The position numbers and the translations under genes were made by a program. From contig JBNLBT010000003.1 in the NCBI GenBank assembly GCA_050303435.1, positions 33,847-97,846 on the forward strand: 64,000 nt of DNA. Reading direction: 5' to 3'. This DNA comes from JBNLBT01 sp050303435. Lineage in GTDB: Bacteria; Pseudomonadota; Gammaproteobacteria; Xanthomonadales; Marinicellaceae. Below, one piece after another: positions 53,441 to 62,095 of the stretch (position 1 is its first letter; every line of letters starts with the position of its first letter). The notes below the pieces were generated by a model. The model had not been told where the DNA came from, did no database searches, and saw only the letters and a program-made list of their open reading frames with translations.

Positions 53441-54783
53441 AGGCGTTGAACCAGTTGGGCGGGGGCGCCGTCAAACGGGCCGTTGCTCATAAAAATGATC
53501 TGGTCGCCCGGGCACAGCTGTTGCATCAGCGTGTCAAGCAATTCGCTCACGGTTGCGTGAATCTGCACGCCGGCGTCTTGCAACGCACGGATCGCCTCGG
53601 CGTCCCATTCGGTCTCGCCGTACACCATCACGTGCGCGGCATCGGGGCTGCTCAGTGCGTCCGGCAACTGCGCCGCGTGCACCCCGGCGCGCATGGAATT
53701 GCTGCGCGGCTCACACACCGCAATCACGCGCCGATCCGACAACGATTTCAGTCCGTCAATGGTGCTGCGAATGGCGGTCGGGTGATGCGCAAAATCGTCG
53801 TAGACGGTGACGCCGTCGCGGTCATACAGGCGTTCCATGCGCCGTTTGCTGTGTTTGAATTCTGCCACCGCGCTGGCCGCATCGGTCCAGGACAGGCCGG
53901 CTTCACGCGCCGCCAGCATGGCCGCCAGGGCGTTGAGCTGATTGTGTGCCCCGGCAATGCGCCAACGGACTTCAGCCACGCGCTGTTCGCCTGCAAAGAC
54001 ACTGAAATCGCAGGATCGGGCGTGCGACTGCACACGGTAATCGTTCGCCGCGTTGCGGCCAAAGGTGACCACATTTGACCAGCAGCCGCGCTGCAGCACT
54101 TCGGCCAGGTGCGCGTCGTCGCCATTGATGATCAATGCGCCGCTTGAAGGCACAGTGCGCACCAAGTGGTGAAACTGGGTCTGAATTGCGGCCAGGTCAG
54201 GGAAAATGTCGGCGTGGTCGAATTCCAGGTTGTTGAGGATCACCACATCGCCGTGGTAATGCACAAATTTTGAGCGCTTGTCAAAAAACGCCGAATCATA
54301 CTCATCGGCTTCAATGACAAAGTGATCGCTGTGGCCCAGCTGCGCCGAATATTCGCTGTGGTGCGGCACGCCGCCGATCAGGTAACCCGGTTGCACACCG
54401 CTCCGGTGCAAAATCCAGGTCAACATGGACGCGGTGGTGGTTTTGCCGTGGGTGCCGGCCACGGCGTATACGCGGCGCTTGCGCAGCAGGGTTTCGCCCA
54501 GCCACTGCGGACCGGAGGAGTAGCGAGCCTTGCTGTTCAGCAGCGACTCAATCACCGGCATGCCGCGCGTCATCACATTGCCAACCAGATACAAATCGGC
54601 CGGGATCTGTTCAATGCCGGCTTCGTAGCCGGGATGAATGTCGATGCCCAGTGCTTCAAGCGCGGTGCTCATCGGCGGATACACGGCGCGGTCCGATCCG
54701 CTGACGCGGTGTCCCTGGGCCTGTGCCAGCGCCGCCAGGCCGCCCATAAAAGTGCCGCAAATACCGAGAATGTGAATGTGCAT
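53437..54783 (-). CDS. mpl: UDP-N-acetylmuramate:L-Ala-gamma-D-Glu-meso-DAP ligase
   Basis: Mpl reattaches recycled murein tripeptide to UDP-MurNAc. The 448 residues from ATG 54783 start with HIHILGICGTFMGGLAALAQ, and the ATP loop is AGTHGKTTTASM (about 110-120). Middle blocks include IEADEYDSAFFDKRSKFVHY and YDDFAHHPTAI. Length and the MurC-like but distinct N-terminus identify Mpl. It is the first gene of mpl-rluE-ubiK-yceH on this strand. Confidence 0.95.
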   Translation of the reverse strand: MHIHILGICGTFMGGLAALAQAQGHRVSGSDRAVYPPMSTALEALGIDIHPGYEAGIEQIPADLYLVGNVMTRGMPVIESLLNSKARYSSGPQWLGETLLRKRRVYAVAGTHGKTTTASMLTWILHRSGVQPGYLIGGVPHHSEYSAQLGHSDHFVIEADEYDSAFFDKRSKFVHYHGDVVILNNLEFDHADIFPDLAAIQTQFHHLVRTVPSSGALIINGDDAHLAEVLQRGCWSNVVTFGRNAANDYRVQSHARSCDFSVFAGEQRVAEVRWRIAGAHNQLNALAAMLAAREAGLSWTDAASAVAEFKHSKRRMERLYDRDGVTVYDDFAHHPTAIRSTIDGLKSLSDRRVIAVCEPRSNSMRAGVHAAQLPDALSSPDAAHVMVYGETEWDAEAIRALQDAGVQIHATVSELLDTLMQQLCPGDQIIFMSNGPFDGAPAQLVQRL

Positions 54784-54808
54784 GGTCGCTCGTCTGGCCG
54801 TTGATCCG

Positions 54809-54843
54809 GCCACTATTGTAGTGGCTCCGGGCGAGCGCGTAAA
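54809..54843 (-). promoter_or_regulatory. Promoter of mpl with a dyad over the -10
   Basis: On the minus strand TTTACG (54843-54838), 17 bases, TACAAT (54820-54815). The perfect dyad GCCACTA-TTG-TAGTGGC (54809-54825) covers the -10 and could be a repressor site or a hairpin at the transcript's 5' end. Confidence 0.5.
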
Positions 54844-55241
54844 TGATCGAGCATTCTTCTGACCGAGGTTGAGGCACAAGGATGAACCGCCATGCGCCGA
54901 ATGGCTCAATGGGTTATGACCGATCCCTGAAAAAAGCCGGGAGGGCGCTTTTTTTAAAAAAATTGAAAAAAAATGACCCGGTTTTTATTTCTTTTGCGAA
55001 AAACATAGATACAGGGACGCAACATCGGGCGTCAGTCCCCACGCCACGGCGCAAGCAGTGGCAGGATGGCCTGTTCTCCTGGGGGCGCACTTAAAGCCTG
55101 TTTACATCCGATGGTCTGGCAGGGATGCCAACCCCGATCACCGCGTTGCGCCGGTGGGCAGTCTTTGGCCCATCGGCGCAACGCTTCACACGGACTCGGA
55201 ATTATGCCCCTTTTGGGAGTGCAAGTTCAGGTCAAATCTCT
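54844..55241. other. Gene-free structured region between mpl and plsC
   Basis: No frame here looks coding. The region contains a bidirectional terminator-like element at 54930-54955. It also contains a 17-base-pair hairpin at 55143-55184: GCGTTGCGCCGGTGGGC with GCCCATCGGCGCAACGC, one G-T pair, 8-base loop. Just before that lies a nested GGT-GGCA/TGCC-ACC hairpin at about 55111-55129. The long hairpin has no T run. It may be part of an RNA gene on either strand. Confidence 0.5.
54930..54955. terminator. Orphan terminator upstream of plsC
   Basis: Arms AAAAAAGC and GCTTTTTT with a 9-base loop and a T run on both strands. No protein gene ends here in either direction, so it implies a short non-coding transcript. 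Confidence 0.55.
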
Positions 55242-55247
55242 TATAAT
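55242..55247 (+). promoter_or_regulatory. TATAAT box of the plsC operon
   Basis: A perfect -10 lies 27 bases before the plsC ATG at 55274; the -35 region is poor. Transcription would start near 55254. Confidence 0.5.
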
Positions 55248-55273
55248 CTGCGGGTTTGCACCCTCAGTCATTG

Positions 55274-56041
55274 ATGCAACTTTTACGCTTTGTTCTCAGA
55301 TCGCTCGTGTTTCTGCTGGCCGTGTTCCTGGTGTTGCCGTTGGTGCTGCTGGCGATCGTGCTGGCCAAACTGTTGCGCCTGCGCGCCTTCAATCAGTGGG
55401 TGGTGATCAGCTGGTCGCGTTTGTTGTGTCTGATTTGCGGAGTGATCGTTAAAATTCATGGACCGGTGCCGCCCAATCCCCTGCTGATAGTGGCCAATCA
55501 CGTGTCCTGGCTGGACATTCCGATCATCCACAGCATTCGTCTCGCCGGCTTTGTGGCCAAATGGGAGATCAGTCGCTGGCCGGTGCTGGGCTGGGTGGCG
55601 ATGGCCGGAGACACGGTGTTCCTGCAGCGCGGTTCGCACGATTCACGCAACCGCGTGCTGAACCGCATGACCGAACGCCTGCGCGCAGGCCGCTCCGTGG
55701 CGTTGTTTCCCGAAGGCACGGTCACCGACGGTTCGCACCTGCGCCAGTTTCATCACCAGCTGGTGCGCGCTGCGGTGGAAACCGAAACACCGGTGTTGCC
55801 GGTGGCCATCAAATTTCTCAATCGCGACGGCAGCCGCAATCGCAACATGGCGTTTATCCGCAATGAATCCTTCGTGCGCCATGTGTGGCGGATCCTGTCC
55901 TTGCCGACTTCTTCGGTCGAAGTCTATTGCTGCGCCCCATTGACGACCTTTGATCAAGGGGCCCGTTCACTGACCGTGCAGGCGCGAAAAGAAATCCATC
56001 AGGTGTTGAATGACCATGGTTATCTGTCAGCCGCCCATTAA
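55274..56041 (+). CDS. plsC: 1-acyl-sn-glycerol-3-phosphate acyltransferase
   Basis: PlsC adds the second acyl chain to lysophosphatidic acid at the inner membrane. From ATG 55274 the protein has 255 residues, an N-terminal membrane segment (SLVFLLAVFLVLPLVLLAIVLAKL), the catalytic NHVSWLD (HX4D) and the FPEGTVTDG substrate motif. An in-frame TTG at 55256 would add six residues. The hydrolase gene overlaps its 3' end by about 30 bases. Acyltransferases acting on other lipids cannot be excluded. Confidence 0.88.
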   Translation: MQLLRFVLRSLVFLLAVFLVLPLVLLAIVLAKLLRLRAFNQWVVISWSRLLCLICGVIVKIHGPVPPNPLLIVANHVSWLDIPIIHSIRLAGFVAKWEISRWPVLGWVAMAGDTVFLQRGSHDSRNRVLNRMTERLRAGRSVALFPEGTVTDGSHLRQFHHQLVRAAVETETPVLPVAIKFLNRDGSRNRNMAFIRNESFVRHVWRILSLPTSSVEVYCCAPLTTFDQGARSLTVQARKEIHQVLNDHGYLSAAH

Positions 56042-56981
56042 GCCGGCCAACCGGCATTTGCAGTCCATGCTGGCCAGCAACAAGCTGCGCCTGTGGCGGC
56101 TGAAGCGCGACAATCCGGTGATCGCAACTGAACAGGAAATGCTGCTGGAGACCCGCGACGGCGTGTTGCAGGGTTTTTATTCAAACAATCAATCGGACAC
56201 GCTGGTGACGCTGCTGCACGGTTGGGAGGGCTCCAGCCGCTCGGTGTACATACAGTTGCTGGCCGACAGCCTGTATCGTCAGGGACACTCGGTGTTTCGT
56301 CTGAATTTCCGCGATCACGGAGAAACCCATCACCTGAATGAGGCGCTGTTTCATTCCTGCCGCATCGAAGAAGTGGTGGAGGCGCTGCAACAGGCGCAAC
56401 AGCAGTTGCCGCACAAACACCAGTATCTCTGCGGCTTTTCATTGGGCGGCAATTTCGCCCTGCGCACCGCCGCACGTGCGGACGGCCAGCGCCTGCGCTT
56501 TGACCGGGTGTTTTCCGTCTCGCCACCGATCAACCCGAAGAATTCATTGCAGGCCATCAACCGGTCCGGCATCTATTCACGCTACTTCACACGCAAGTGG
56601 AAACGTTCGCTGGGCATCAAGGAATCGCTGTACCCGCACCTGTTTAATCAACGCCACTGGCGCGATGAAGATTCACTGGAAAAGCTCACCGAGCTGTTGA
56701 TTATTGATCACACCGACTATACATCAACCGACGACTATTTCAATGGCTACGCCATCACACGCGAGGTGGCCGATGCCATCCGCACGCCGACCACCGTCAT
56801 CACCGCCTGGGATGACCCGGTGATTCCGGTCGAAGACGTGGCCATCATTGACCGCACACCGATGCTTGACATTCTGGTCACCCGTCACGGCGGTCATTGC
56901 GGTTTTGTCACCGGCTTAAACATGCGATCGTGGATTGAAGACCACATCATTGAAGAGATACGAAATGCCCAATCTGGATGA
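56010..56981 (+). CDS. YheT-like alpha/beta hydrolase
   Basis: The 323-residue protein has the QPPIKPANRHLQSML opening typical of YheT-family hydrolases, LLHGWEGSSRS at the oxyanion loop, the nucleophile in CGFSLGGNFAL, the Asp in AWDDPVIPV and the His in RHGGHCGFV. Its role in bacteria is uncertain, probably on esters of lipids or small molecules. The start is either ATG 56010 or ATG 56016. Both overlap plsC, and the TPR gene overlaps its own end, so all three are coupled. Confidence 0.85.
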   Translation: MTMVICQPPIKPANRHLQSMLASNKLRLWRLKRDNPVIATEQEMLLETRDGVLQGFYSNNQSDTLVTLLHGWEGSSRSVYIQLLADSLYRQGHSVFRLNFRDHGETHHLNEALFHSCRIEEVVEALQQAQQQLPHKHQYLCGFSLGGNFALRTAARADGQRLRFDRVFSVSPPINPKNSLQAINRSGIYSRYFTRKWKRSLGIKESLYPHLFNQRHWRDEDSLEKLTELLIIDHTDYTSTDDYFNGYAITREVADAIRTPTTVITAWDDPVIPVEDVAIIDRTPMLDILVTRHGGHCGFVTGLNMRSWIEDHIIEEIRNAQSG

Positions 56982-58971
56982 ATTGAAAACTTTGCATCAA
57001 AACAGCCAGTTTCAGCAAGCGCTGGACGGTTACCTTGAGCTGATCGAAGAAACCCCCGACGACGCTGAACTGCTGTATTACGCGGCCCAGGCTCAGGCCC
57101 AGCTGGGCGATCTTGAGCGGGCCCAGGCCACGATTGAGCGGGCGCTTGAAGTGGAGCCGGAAACCGACGCATTTCAGCAGTTTCTGGCCCGCATCCATTT
57201 CGACAGCGGTCGCTTTGAAGAGGCCAAAACGCTGTATCAGGCTTCACTGAACAACAACCCGAACCTGTTTTACTCTTATCTGGCGCTGGCCGACATCGCG
57301 CTGCTTGAAAATGACTTCGATGAGGCGGTCAAACAACTGAAACTGGCCCTCAAAGTGCACACCGACGGCTTGCCGGCCAAACTGCGGTTGATCAAGATGG
57401 ATCTGTTGCGCGGGCAATTGGCGGCGTCGATCAAAGCCCTTGAAGTGTTGCGGCTGGAGCACCCGAAAGACATTGAAGTGCGCCTCTTGCTGGCCATTGC
57501 TTTGCTGGAGAAAGACGCCGATGCGATGGCGGAAATCCATTTGCAGCACATCGTGGATTCGATGCCTGAACCGCCGCCGCTGGCGCGCATCTATCTGGGC
57601 ATCAGCAAACTCAAGTCCGACCCCAAGACAGCTTTGGCATTGATTCGGGCGGTGACCGAAGCCTATCCGCGCGCACCGGAAACATCGGTGGCGCTGGGCA
57701 TGTATCATTACCAACACAACAATTTCACCGAAGCGGCCAAGTTCCTCGCTTCGCCCAGTCTCAGTCACCTCGGCTATCCCAGCTGGGTCATCACCTACGC
57801 GCGTGCGCTGGAAAAACTGGGTTATCTGAACGAAGCGGAAAATTCACTCAAGCGCTTTTTACAGCGTGCCGCCGATGACCGCGTGAAACGTCAACTGGCT
57901 GCGCTGTACCGCCGCCAGCAACGCTACAAAGAGGCGATCGAGGTGTATGACAGCGTGTCGCCTGAGTTTGAACATCGGGTCAATGTGTTGACGTCCAAAG
58001 GCATCTGTCAGTATGAACTGGGTGAATACGCGCAAGCGCTGGAATCGCTGGACGCCGCGCTGGGTGTGGCCGATTACTTTTCCGACGCCGTGCTGTACAA
58101 AATCAAGGCGCACGTGGCCCTGCAACAATGGGACCAGGCCCTGGCCGTGTGCGATGGCATTCGCCGTGAGGATTACAATCCGCAATTCGTCAACACCGTA
58201 TTGCGCAGCGCCGGTCTGATCCACGACCACTTGGGTGATTACGCTGCGGCGTACGACAATTTCAGCCGCATTCAACACCAATTGCCGCCCACCCAGCCGC
58301 TGCTGGAGCCGCAACGGGTCAAGGCGGTGAGCCAATGGCCCAATGCCTGGGCGCAGGACGGTGAAGTCGCGCCGGTGTTTGTATTTTCCTCGGAAGCCAC
58401 GGGCCACGGCCCATTCAGCCGCTGGTTGAAAAACCACGGTGTGTTGACGCTCACCGATCGCTTCAGCCCCAATCCGCGGCACGATTTTTTGACCCGCGGC
58501 TGGAATTTTGAAGAACTCGACTCGCTCACAGAAGAGCAGATACTGCGGCTGCGCAAACGCTACCGAATGAAAATCCGTGAAGTGGAAATCGCCGATTACG
58601 ACCACACGGTGGACTTTGTGCCATTCAATGTCATTTCCGCCGCGGTGATTCGCCGGGTGTTTCCTGAAGCGCGCGTTTTGGTGCTGGTGCGCAACGTCAG
58701 TGACATTCGCCTGCACCAGTTGATCTTTGGGCATGAATTGCTCAGCCACGAGCAGTGGGCGCCGTGTATTCATCAGATCCGCTCCATCGGGCTGTCGTTG
58801 ACGGTGGTTGAAGTGGAGCAATGGCTGGCCAAAAACGACGCGTTTCTGGCCAAAATGAAACAAATCTGGCCGCTGGAATTTATTCATCACAAGCAGACCG
58901 AAGGCGGTGTGCTGGATCGGCGCTTGATGCCCACGGGACATGCGCAACATTATCAGCCGTTCTTGAACTGA
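56965..58971 (+). CDS. TPR protein with a degenerate sulfotransferase domain
   Basis: The 668-residue protein has about 440 residues of TPRs and a 200-residue end that aligns by eye with the TPR-sulfotransferases at 13.3, 15.3 and 28.5 kb. The block VDFVPFNVISAAVIRRVFPEA matches their VDKMPMNAMYAAFIHCLFPRA. The PAPS loop GFPRSGTT is replaced by SSEATGHG (about residue 472), and the 3'-phosphate motif R-N-x-x-D-x-x-x-S reads VRNVSDIRLHQ, with the Ser lost. It is therefore likely not a sulfotransferase and may bind or regulate. I start at ATG 56965; an ATG at 56935 lies deeper in the upstream gene. Confidence 0.75.
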   Translation: MPNLDELKTLHQNSQFQQALDGYLELIEETPDDAELLYYAAQAQAQLGDLERAQATIERALEVEPETDAFQQFLARIHFDSGRFEEAKTLYQASLNNNPNLFYSYLALADIALLENDFDEAVKQLKLALKVHTDGLPAKLRLIKMDLLRGQLAASIKALEVLRLEHPKDIEVRLLLAIALLEKDADAMAEIHLQHIVDSMPEPPPLARIYLGISKLKSDPKTALALIRAVTEAYPRAPETSVALGMYHYQHNNFTEAAKFLASPSLSHLGYPSWVITYARALEKLGYLNEAENSLKRFLQRAADDRVKRQLAALYRRQQRYKEAIEVYDSVSPEFEHRVNVLTSKGICQYELGEYAQALESLDAALGVADYFSDAVLYKIKAHVALQQWDQALAVCDGIRREDYNPQFVNTVLRSAGLIHDHLGDYAAAYDNFSRIQHQLPPTQPLLEPQRVKAVSQWPNAWAQDGEVAPVFVFSSEATGHGPFSRWLKNHGVLTLTDRFSPNPRHDFLTRGWNFEELDSLTEEQILRLRKRYRMKIREVEIADYDHTVDFVPFNVISAAVIRRVFPEARVLVLVRNVSDIRLHQLIFGHELLSHEQWAPCIHQIRSIGLSLTVVEVEQWLAKNDAFLAKMKQIWPLEFIHHKQTEGGVLDRRLMPTGHAQHYQPFLN

Positions 58972-58987
58972 TGTGGGCTGAGCAAAG

Positions 58988-59749
58988 ATGAACGACTGGC
59001 TGCAGTGGACCGTGCTGGCGCTGGTTCAGGGTCTGACTGAATTCTTGCCGGTGTCATCCTCCGCGCATTTGATTCTGATGTCGCAATTCGCCGGCTGGTC
59101 CGACCAGGGTCTGGTGATGGACATCGCGGCGCATTTTGGCACCTTGCTTGCCGTGCTGGTGTATTTTCGCGCGGACGTCTGGCGCCTGCTGCGTGGCGCC
59201 GATGGCCGTTTGCTGATTTGTTTGCTGGTGGCCACCGTGCCCTTGGCGCTGGCCGGTGTTTTGAGTGCATCGCTGGTGGCCACGCATTTGCGCGCGGCCT
59301 GGGTGATTGCGCTGGCCACCGCGGTGTTTGGCGTGTTGCTGTGGTGGGCACAGAAAGCCCCGCAAAACGAAAAACCATTGGGCCTGCGTCACGCGCTGTG
59401 GATCGGTTTGGCGCAAATATTGGCGCTGATTCCGGGCACCTCGCGCTCAGGCATCACAATGACCGCGGGCATGGCGCTGGGGCTGGACAAGACACGCGCC
59501 GCGCGGTTTTCCTTTTTGTTGGCCATTCCAGCGATCGGCATGAGCACCGTGTACGGCATGTATCAATGGGTGCAATCGCCGCAACAATTCAACGGCGCCG
59601 GCCTGTTGTGGGTTACGGCCTTGAGTTTCGCCACCGCCTTGCTGTGTATTCATTGGTTCCTGCGCTGGGTTCAGCGCATCGATTTTTCCGTGTTCATGGT
59701 CTACCGGCTGTTGCTGGCCGCGCTGATCCTGTGGGTCTTGGTGCTGTGA
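58988..59749 (+). CDS. uppP: Undecaprenyl-diphosphate phosphatase UppP/BacA
   Basis: UppP recycles the carrier lipid of cell-wall synthesis by dephosphorylating undecaprenyl pyrophosphate. The 253-residue membrane protein has the two signature regions ALVQGLTEFLPVSSSAHLIL (residues 10-30) and PGTSRSGITMTAGMALGL, and about seven or eight hydrophobic segments. The stop TGA shares a base with the ATG of the next gene. Confidence 0.96.
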   Translation: MNDWLQWTVLALVQGLTEFLPVSSSAHLILMSQFAGWSDQGLVMDIAAHFGTLLAVLVYFRADVWRLLRGADGRLLICLLVATVPLALAGVLSASLVATHLRAAWVIALATAVFGVLLWWAQKAPQNEKPLGLRHALWIGLAQILALIPGTSRSGITMTAGMALGLDKTRAARFSFLLAIPAIGMSTVYGMYQWVQSPQQFNGAGLLWVTALSFATALLCIHWFLRWVQRIDFSVFMVYRLLLAALILWVLVL

Positions 59750-60612
59750 TGCAAGCCATTGAAGTGCCGACCCGTTTTGGTCGCATCGCCGGGCTCAGCT
59801 GGGGCGATGTGCAAGGCCCGATTGTTCTGGCCTGGCATGGCTGGCTGGACAACGCCGCCAGTTTTGCGCATCTGGCGCCGCATCTGGCCGAACGTGGGTT
59901 TCGGGTGATGGCGCTGGATTTTCCCGGACACGGTCACTCAGATCATCGCGCCGAAGGGCACGCCTATTCATTTCTTGACTACGTGCTGGACATGCATGAA
60001 GTGCACGAAGCGTTGCTCGGCGACCGCCCGGCCGTGTACCTGTGCCATTCCATGGGCGCCGCGGTGGCGCAAATGTATTTGTCGGCTTTTCCCGAACACG
60101 CACGGCACCTGGTGTTGATTGAAAACGTTGGGCCGGTGCCGCCGCACGTGCCTGGTCAGGCGGTGCCAACACTGCGCAAGGCGCTGAAACAATGGGCCCG
60201 GCACAGCCTGGAACACAGCCGCCATTACGCGCGCATCGAAGACGCCGTGGCGGCGCGCATTGAGGCCACGCCGATGCCGGCTGAAATCATCCGTCCGCTG
60301 GTGGAACGCGGATTGCACCCCAGCGATGATGGTTTACACTGGCGCACCGACAAACGCCTGCGCCTGAACAGTCTGATGCGGGTGAATGAACAACAGGTGA
60401 TGGAGTTTCTCGCAGGCAATGCCGTGCCAACCCATTTGATCTTGTCCGATCCGTTGACCTATGCCATGGACTACCCCATGCGTGAAGCGCGCATCGCTGC
60501 GCTCAAGCCCCGCTGGCTGGATCATTTGCCGGGTGGTCATCATCTGCACATGACGCAAGCCGACGCCGTCGCGCGCGCAATTCTGATAAATCTGGAACCA
60601 AGCGCGCCGTGA
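59749..60612 (+). CDS. Alpha/beta hydrolase (serine hydrolase-like)
   Basis: From ATG 59749 the protein has 287 residues: VLAWHGWLDNAASFAHLAPHLAERGFRVMALDFPGHGHSD, the nucleophile in YLCHSMGAAVAQ, and a His in LPGGHHLHM near the end. The HGWLDN segment is typical of SERHL-type hydrolases. The substrate is unknown. The long open frame upstream within uppP is a shadow. It is coupled to uppP by a TGATG overlap. Confidence 0.82.
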   Translation: MQAIEVPTRFGRIAGLSWGDVQGPIVLAWHGWLDNAASFAHLAPHLAERGFRVMALDFPGHGHSDHRAEGHAYSFLDYVLDMHEVHEALLGDRPAVYLCHSMGAAVAQMYLSAFPEHARHLVLIENVGPVPPHVPGQAVPTLRKALKQWARHSLEHSRHYARIEDAVAARIEATPMPAEIIRPLVERGLHPSDDGLHWRTDKRLRLNSLMRVNEQQVMEFLAGNAVPTHLILSDPLTYAMDYPMREARIAALKPRWLDHLPGGHHLHMTQADAVARAILINLEPSAP

Positions 60613-60672
60613 AACGGTCACAAGGTGTTTGCCCATGGGCAGTTCATTTTATGAGATAATAAGGGGCTTTTA

Positions 60673-61833
60673 ATGATGCTCAGAGCGATGTTCAGATATT
60701 TGGTTCTGCTGTTGATTGTTTCAGCGGCGAGTGCACAGAACACCCCGTTGCCAGCGCCGCCCAGTGTGGCGGCAAGCAGCTATATTTTGATGGACTATCA
60801 CAGCGACACCGTGCTGTCCAAAAGCAACGAAAATTTGCAGGTTGAACCGGCCAGCATCACCAAAATGATGACCGCTTACGTGGTGTTTTCCGAGATCCGG
60901 GCAGGTCAGCTCAGTCTCAATGATGAGGTCATCGTCAGCGAAAAAGCCTGGCGCACCGGCGGCTCCAAAATGTTCATTGAAGTGGATAAAAAGGTCAAAG
61001 TGGAAGACCTGATTCGCGGCATGATCATCCAGTCCGGCAACGACGCCTGCGTGGCACTGGCCGAACACATCGCCGGCAGCGAGGAAGTGTTCGCCAACAT
61101 GATGAACATCCAGGCCGCCAATCTGGGCATGCGCGATTCGCATTTTGTCAACGCCACCGGCCTGCCGGCCGAAGGCCACCTGGTGACTGCGCACGATGTG
61201 GCCATTCTGGGCAAGGCGCTGATTCGCGATTTCCCCAATCTGTACCCCATCTTTGCGGAAAAGAAATTCACCTTCAACGACATCACCCAGCACAACCGCA
61301 ACACGCTGCTGTGGCGCGACCCCACCGTCGATGGGTTCAAAACCGGTCACACCGAATCGGCGGGCTACTGCCTGGCGACATCGGCCGAACGCAACGGCAT
61401 GCGACTGATCAGCGTGGTGATGGGCACCGAGTCAGAAAAGGCGCGCGCCGAAGAGACCCAGGAGTTGATCAATTACGGGTTCCGTTTTTACGAAACCCAC
61501 AAGCTGTACAACGGCATGCAGGAACGCCTGCGCGCGGAAATCTGGAAAGGCCGTGCGGAGGATTTGTCCATCGGTCTGGCGGATGACCTGTTCATCACCA
61601 TTCCCAAAGGACAGTACGAACAGCTCAAAGCCAGTGTGGACATGCCCAAAGTATTGACTGCACCCATCGCGCAAGGCACGCGCCTGGGTCAGCTGCACAT
61701 TCAATTGAACGATCAGACGCTGATCTCGCGGCCCTTGATTGCTTTGGAAGAGGCATCAGCCGGCGGCTGGTGGACGCGCACCATGGATTCTATGGGGCTG
61801 TGGTTCAAATCTTTCGGCGACGACGATGACTGA
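60673..61833 (+). CDS. dacA: D-alanyl-D-alanine carboxypeptidase (PBP5/6 family)
   Basis: DacA trims pentapeptides of murein in the periplasm. The 386-residue protein has a signal peptide (FRYLVLLLIVSAASA|QN), the catalytic SITK (S61), SGN (S121) and KTG (about 221) motifs, a PBP5-type C-terminal beta domain and an amphipathic end (GWWTRTMDSMGLWFKSFG) that anchors it to the membrane. An AAGGGG ribosome site precedes the ATG. It leads dacA-ybeD-lipB-lipA, as in Escherichia coli. Confidence 0.96.
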   Translation: MMLRAMFRYLVLLLIVSAASAQNTPLPAPPSVAASSYILMDYHSDTVLSKSNENLQVEPASITKMMTAYVVFSEIRAGQLSLNDEVIVSEKAWRTGGSKMFIEVDKKVKVEDLIRGMIIQSGNDACVALAEHIAGSEEVFANMMNIQAANLGMRDSHFVNATGLPAEGHLVTAHDVAILGKALIRDFPNLYPIFAEKKFTFNDITQHNRNTLLWRDPTVDGFKTGHTESAGYCLATSAERNGMRLISVVMGTESEKARAEETQELINYGFRFYETHKLYNGMQERLRAEIWKGRAEDLSIGLADDLFITIPKGQYEQLKASVDMPKVLTAPIAQGTRLGQLHIQLNDQTLISRPLIALEEASAGGWWTRTMDSMGLWFKSFGDDDD

Positions 61834-62095
61834 AATGCAAGGCGAAGGCCTGACATTTCCCTGTGAATACCCGGTCAAGGTCATGGGCGCCAATGAACCG
61901 GAATTTTTCACCGCGGTGTGCGATGCGGTGCGCCCGCACGTGCCGGGCATGTCCAGCCAGGCGGTGAAAGTCAAAACCTCGCGCAACGGCCGTTTTCAGT
62001 CACTGACCATACTGGTGTACGCGCAATCCCGCGAACACCTCATCGACATCTACCAGTCGGTGCGCAAACTCGACGGCGTGATGTTCACCTTATGA
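61826..62095 (+). CDS. ybeD: YbeD family (DUF493) protein
   Basis: The 89-residue protein from ATG 61826 has the DUF493 pattern [19 protein letters not shown] and [34 protein letters not shown]. Its ACT-like fold suggests a regulatory role, possibly linked to lipoate metabolism by its constant position between dacA and lipB. It overlaps dacA by 8 bases and lipB by 4. Confidence 0.92.
   Translation: MTEMQGEGLTFPCEYPVKVMGANEPEFFTAVCDAVRPHVPGMSSQAVKVKTSRNGRFQSLTILVYAQSREHLIDIYQSVRKLDGVMFTL

Noticed and set aside
54882..55094. 70-codon frame after an AAGG site upstream of plsC
   Set aside because: It runs straight through the terminator-like hairpin and its A/T tracts, has low-complexity Lys/Phe runs, and resembles no family.
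55143..55184. 6S RNA or other housekeeping RNA
   Set aside because: The long hairpin has no central bulge like 6S, the neighbours differ from any usual ssrS locus, and no conserved RNase P, tmRNA or SRP motif is present.
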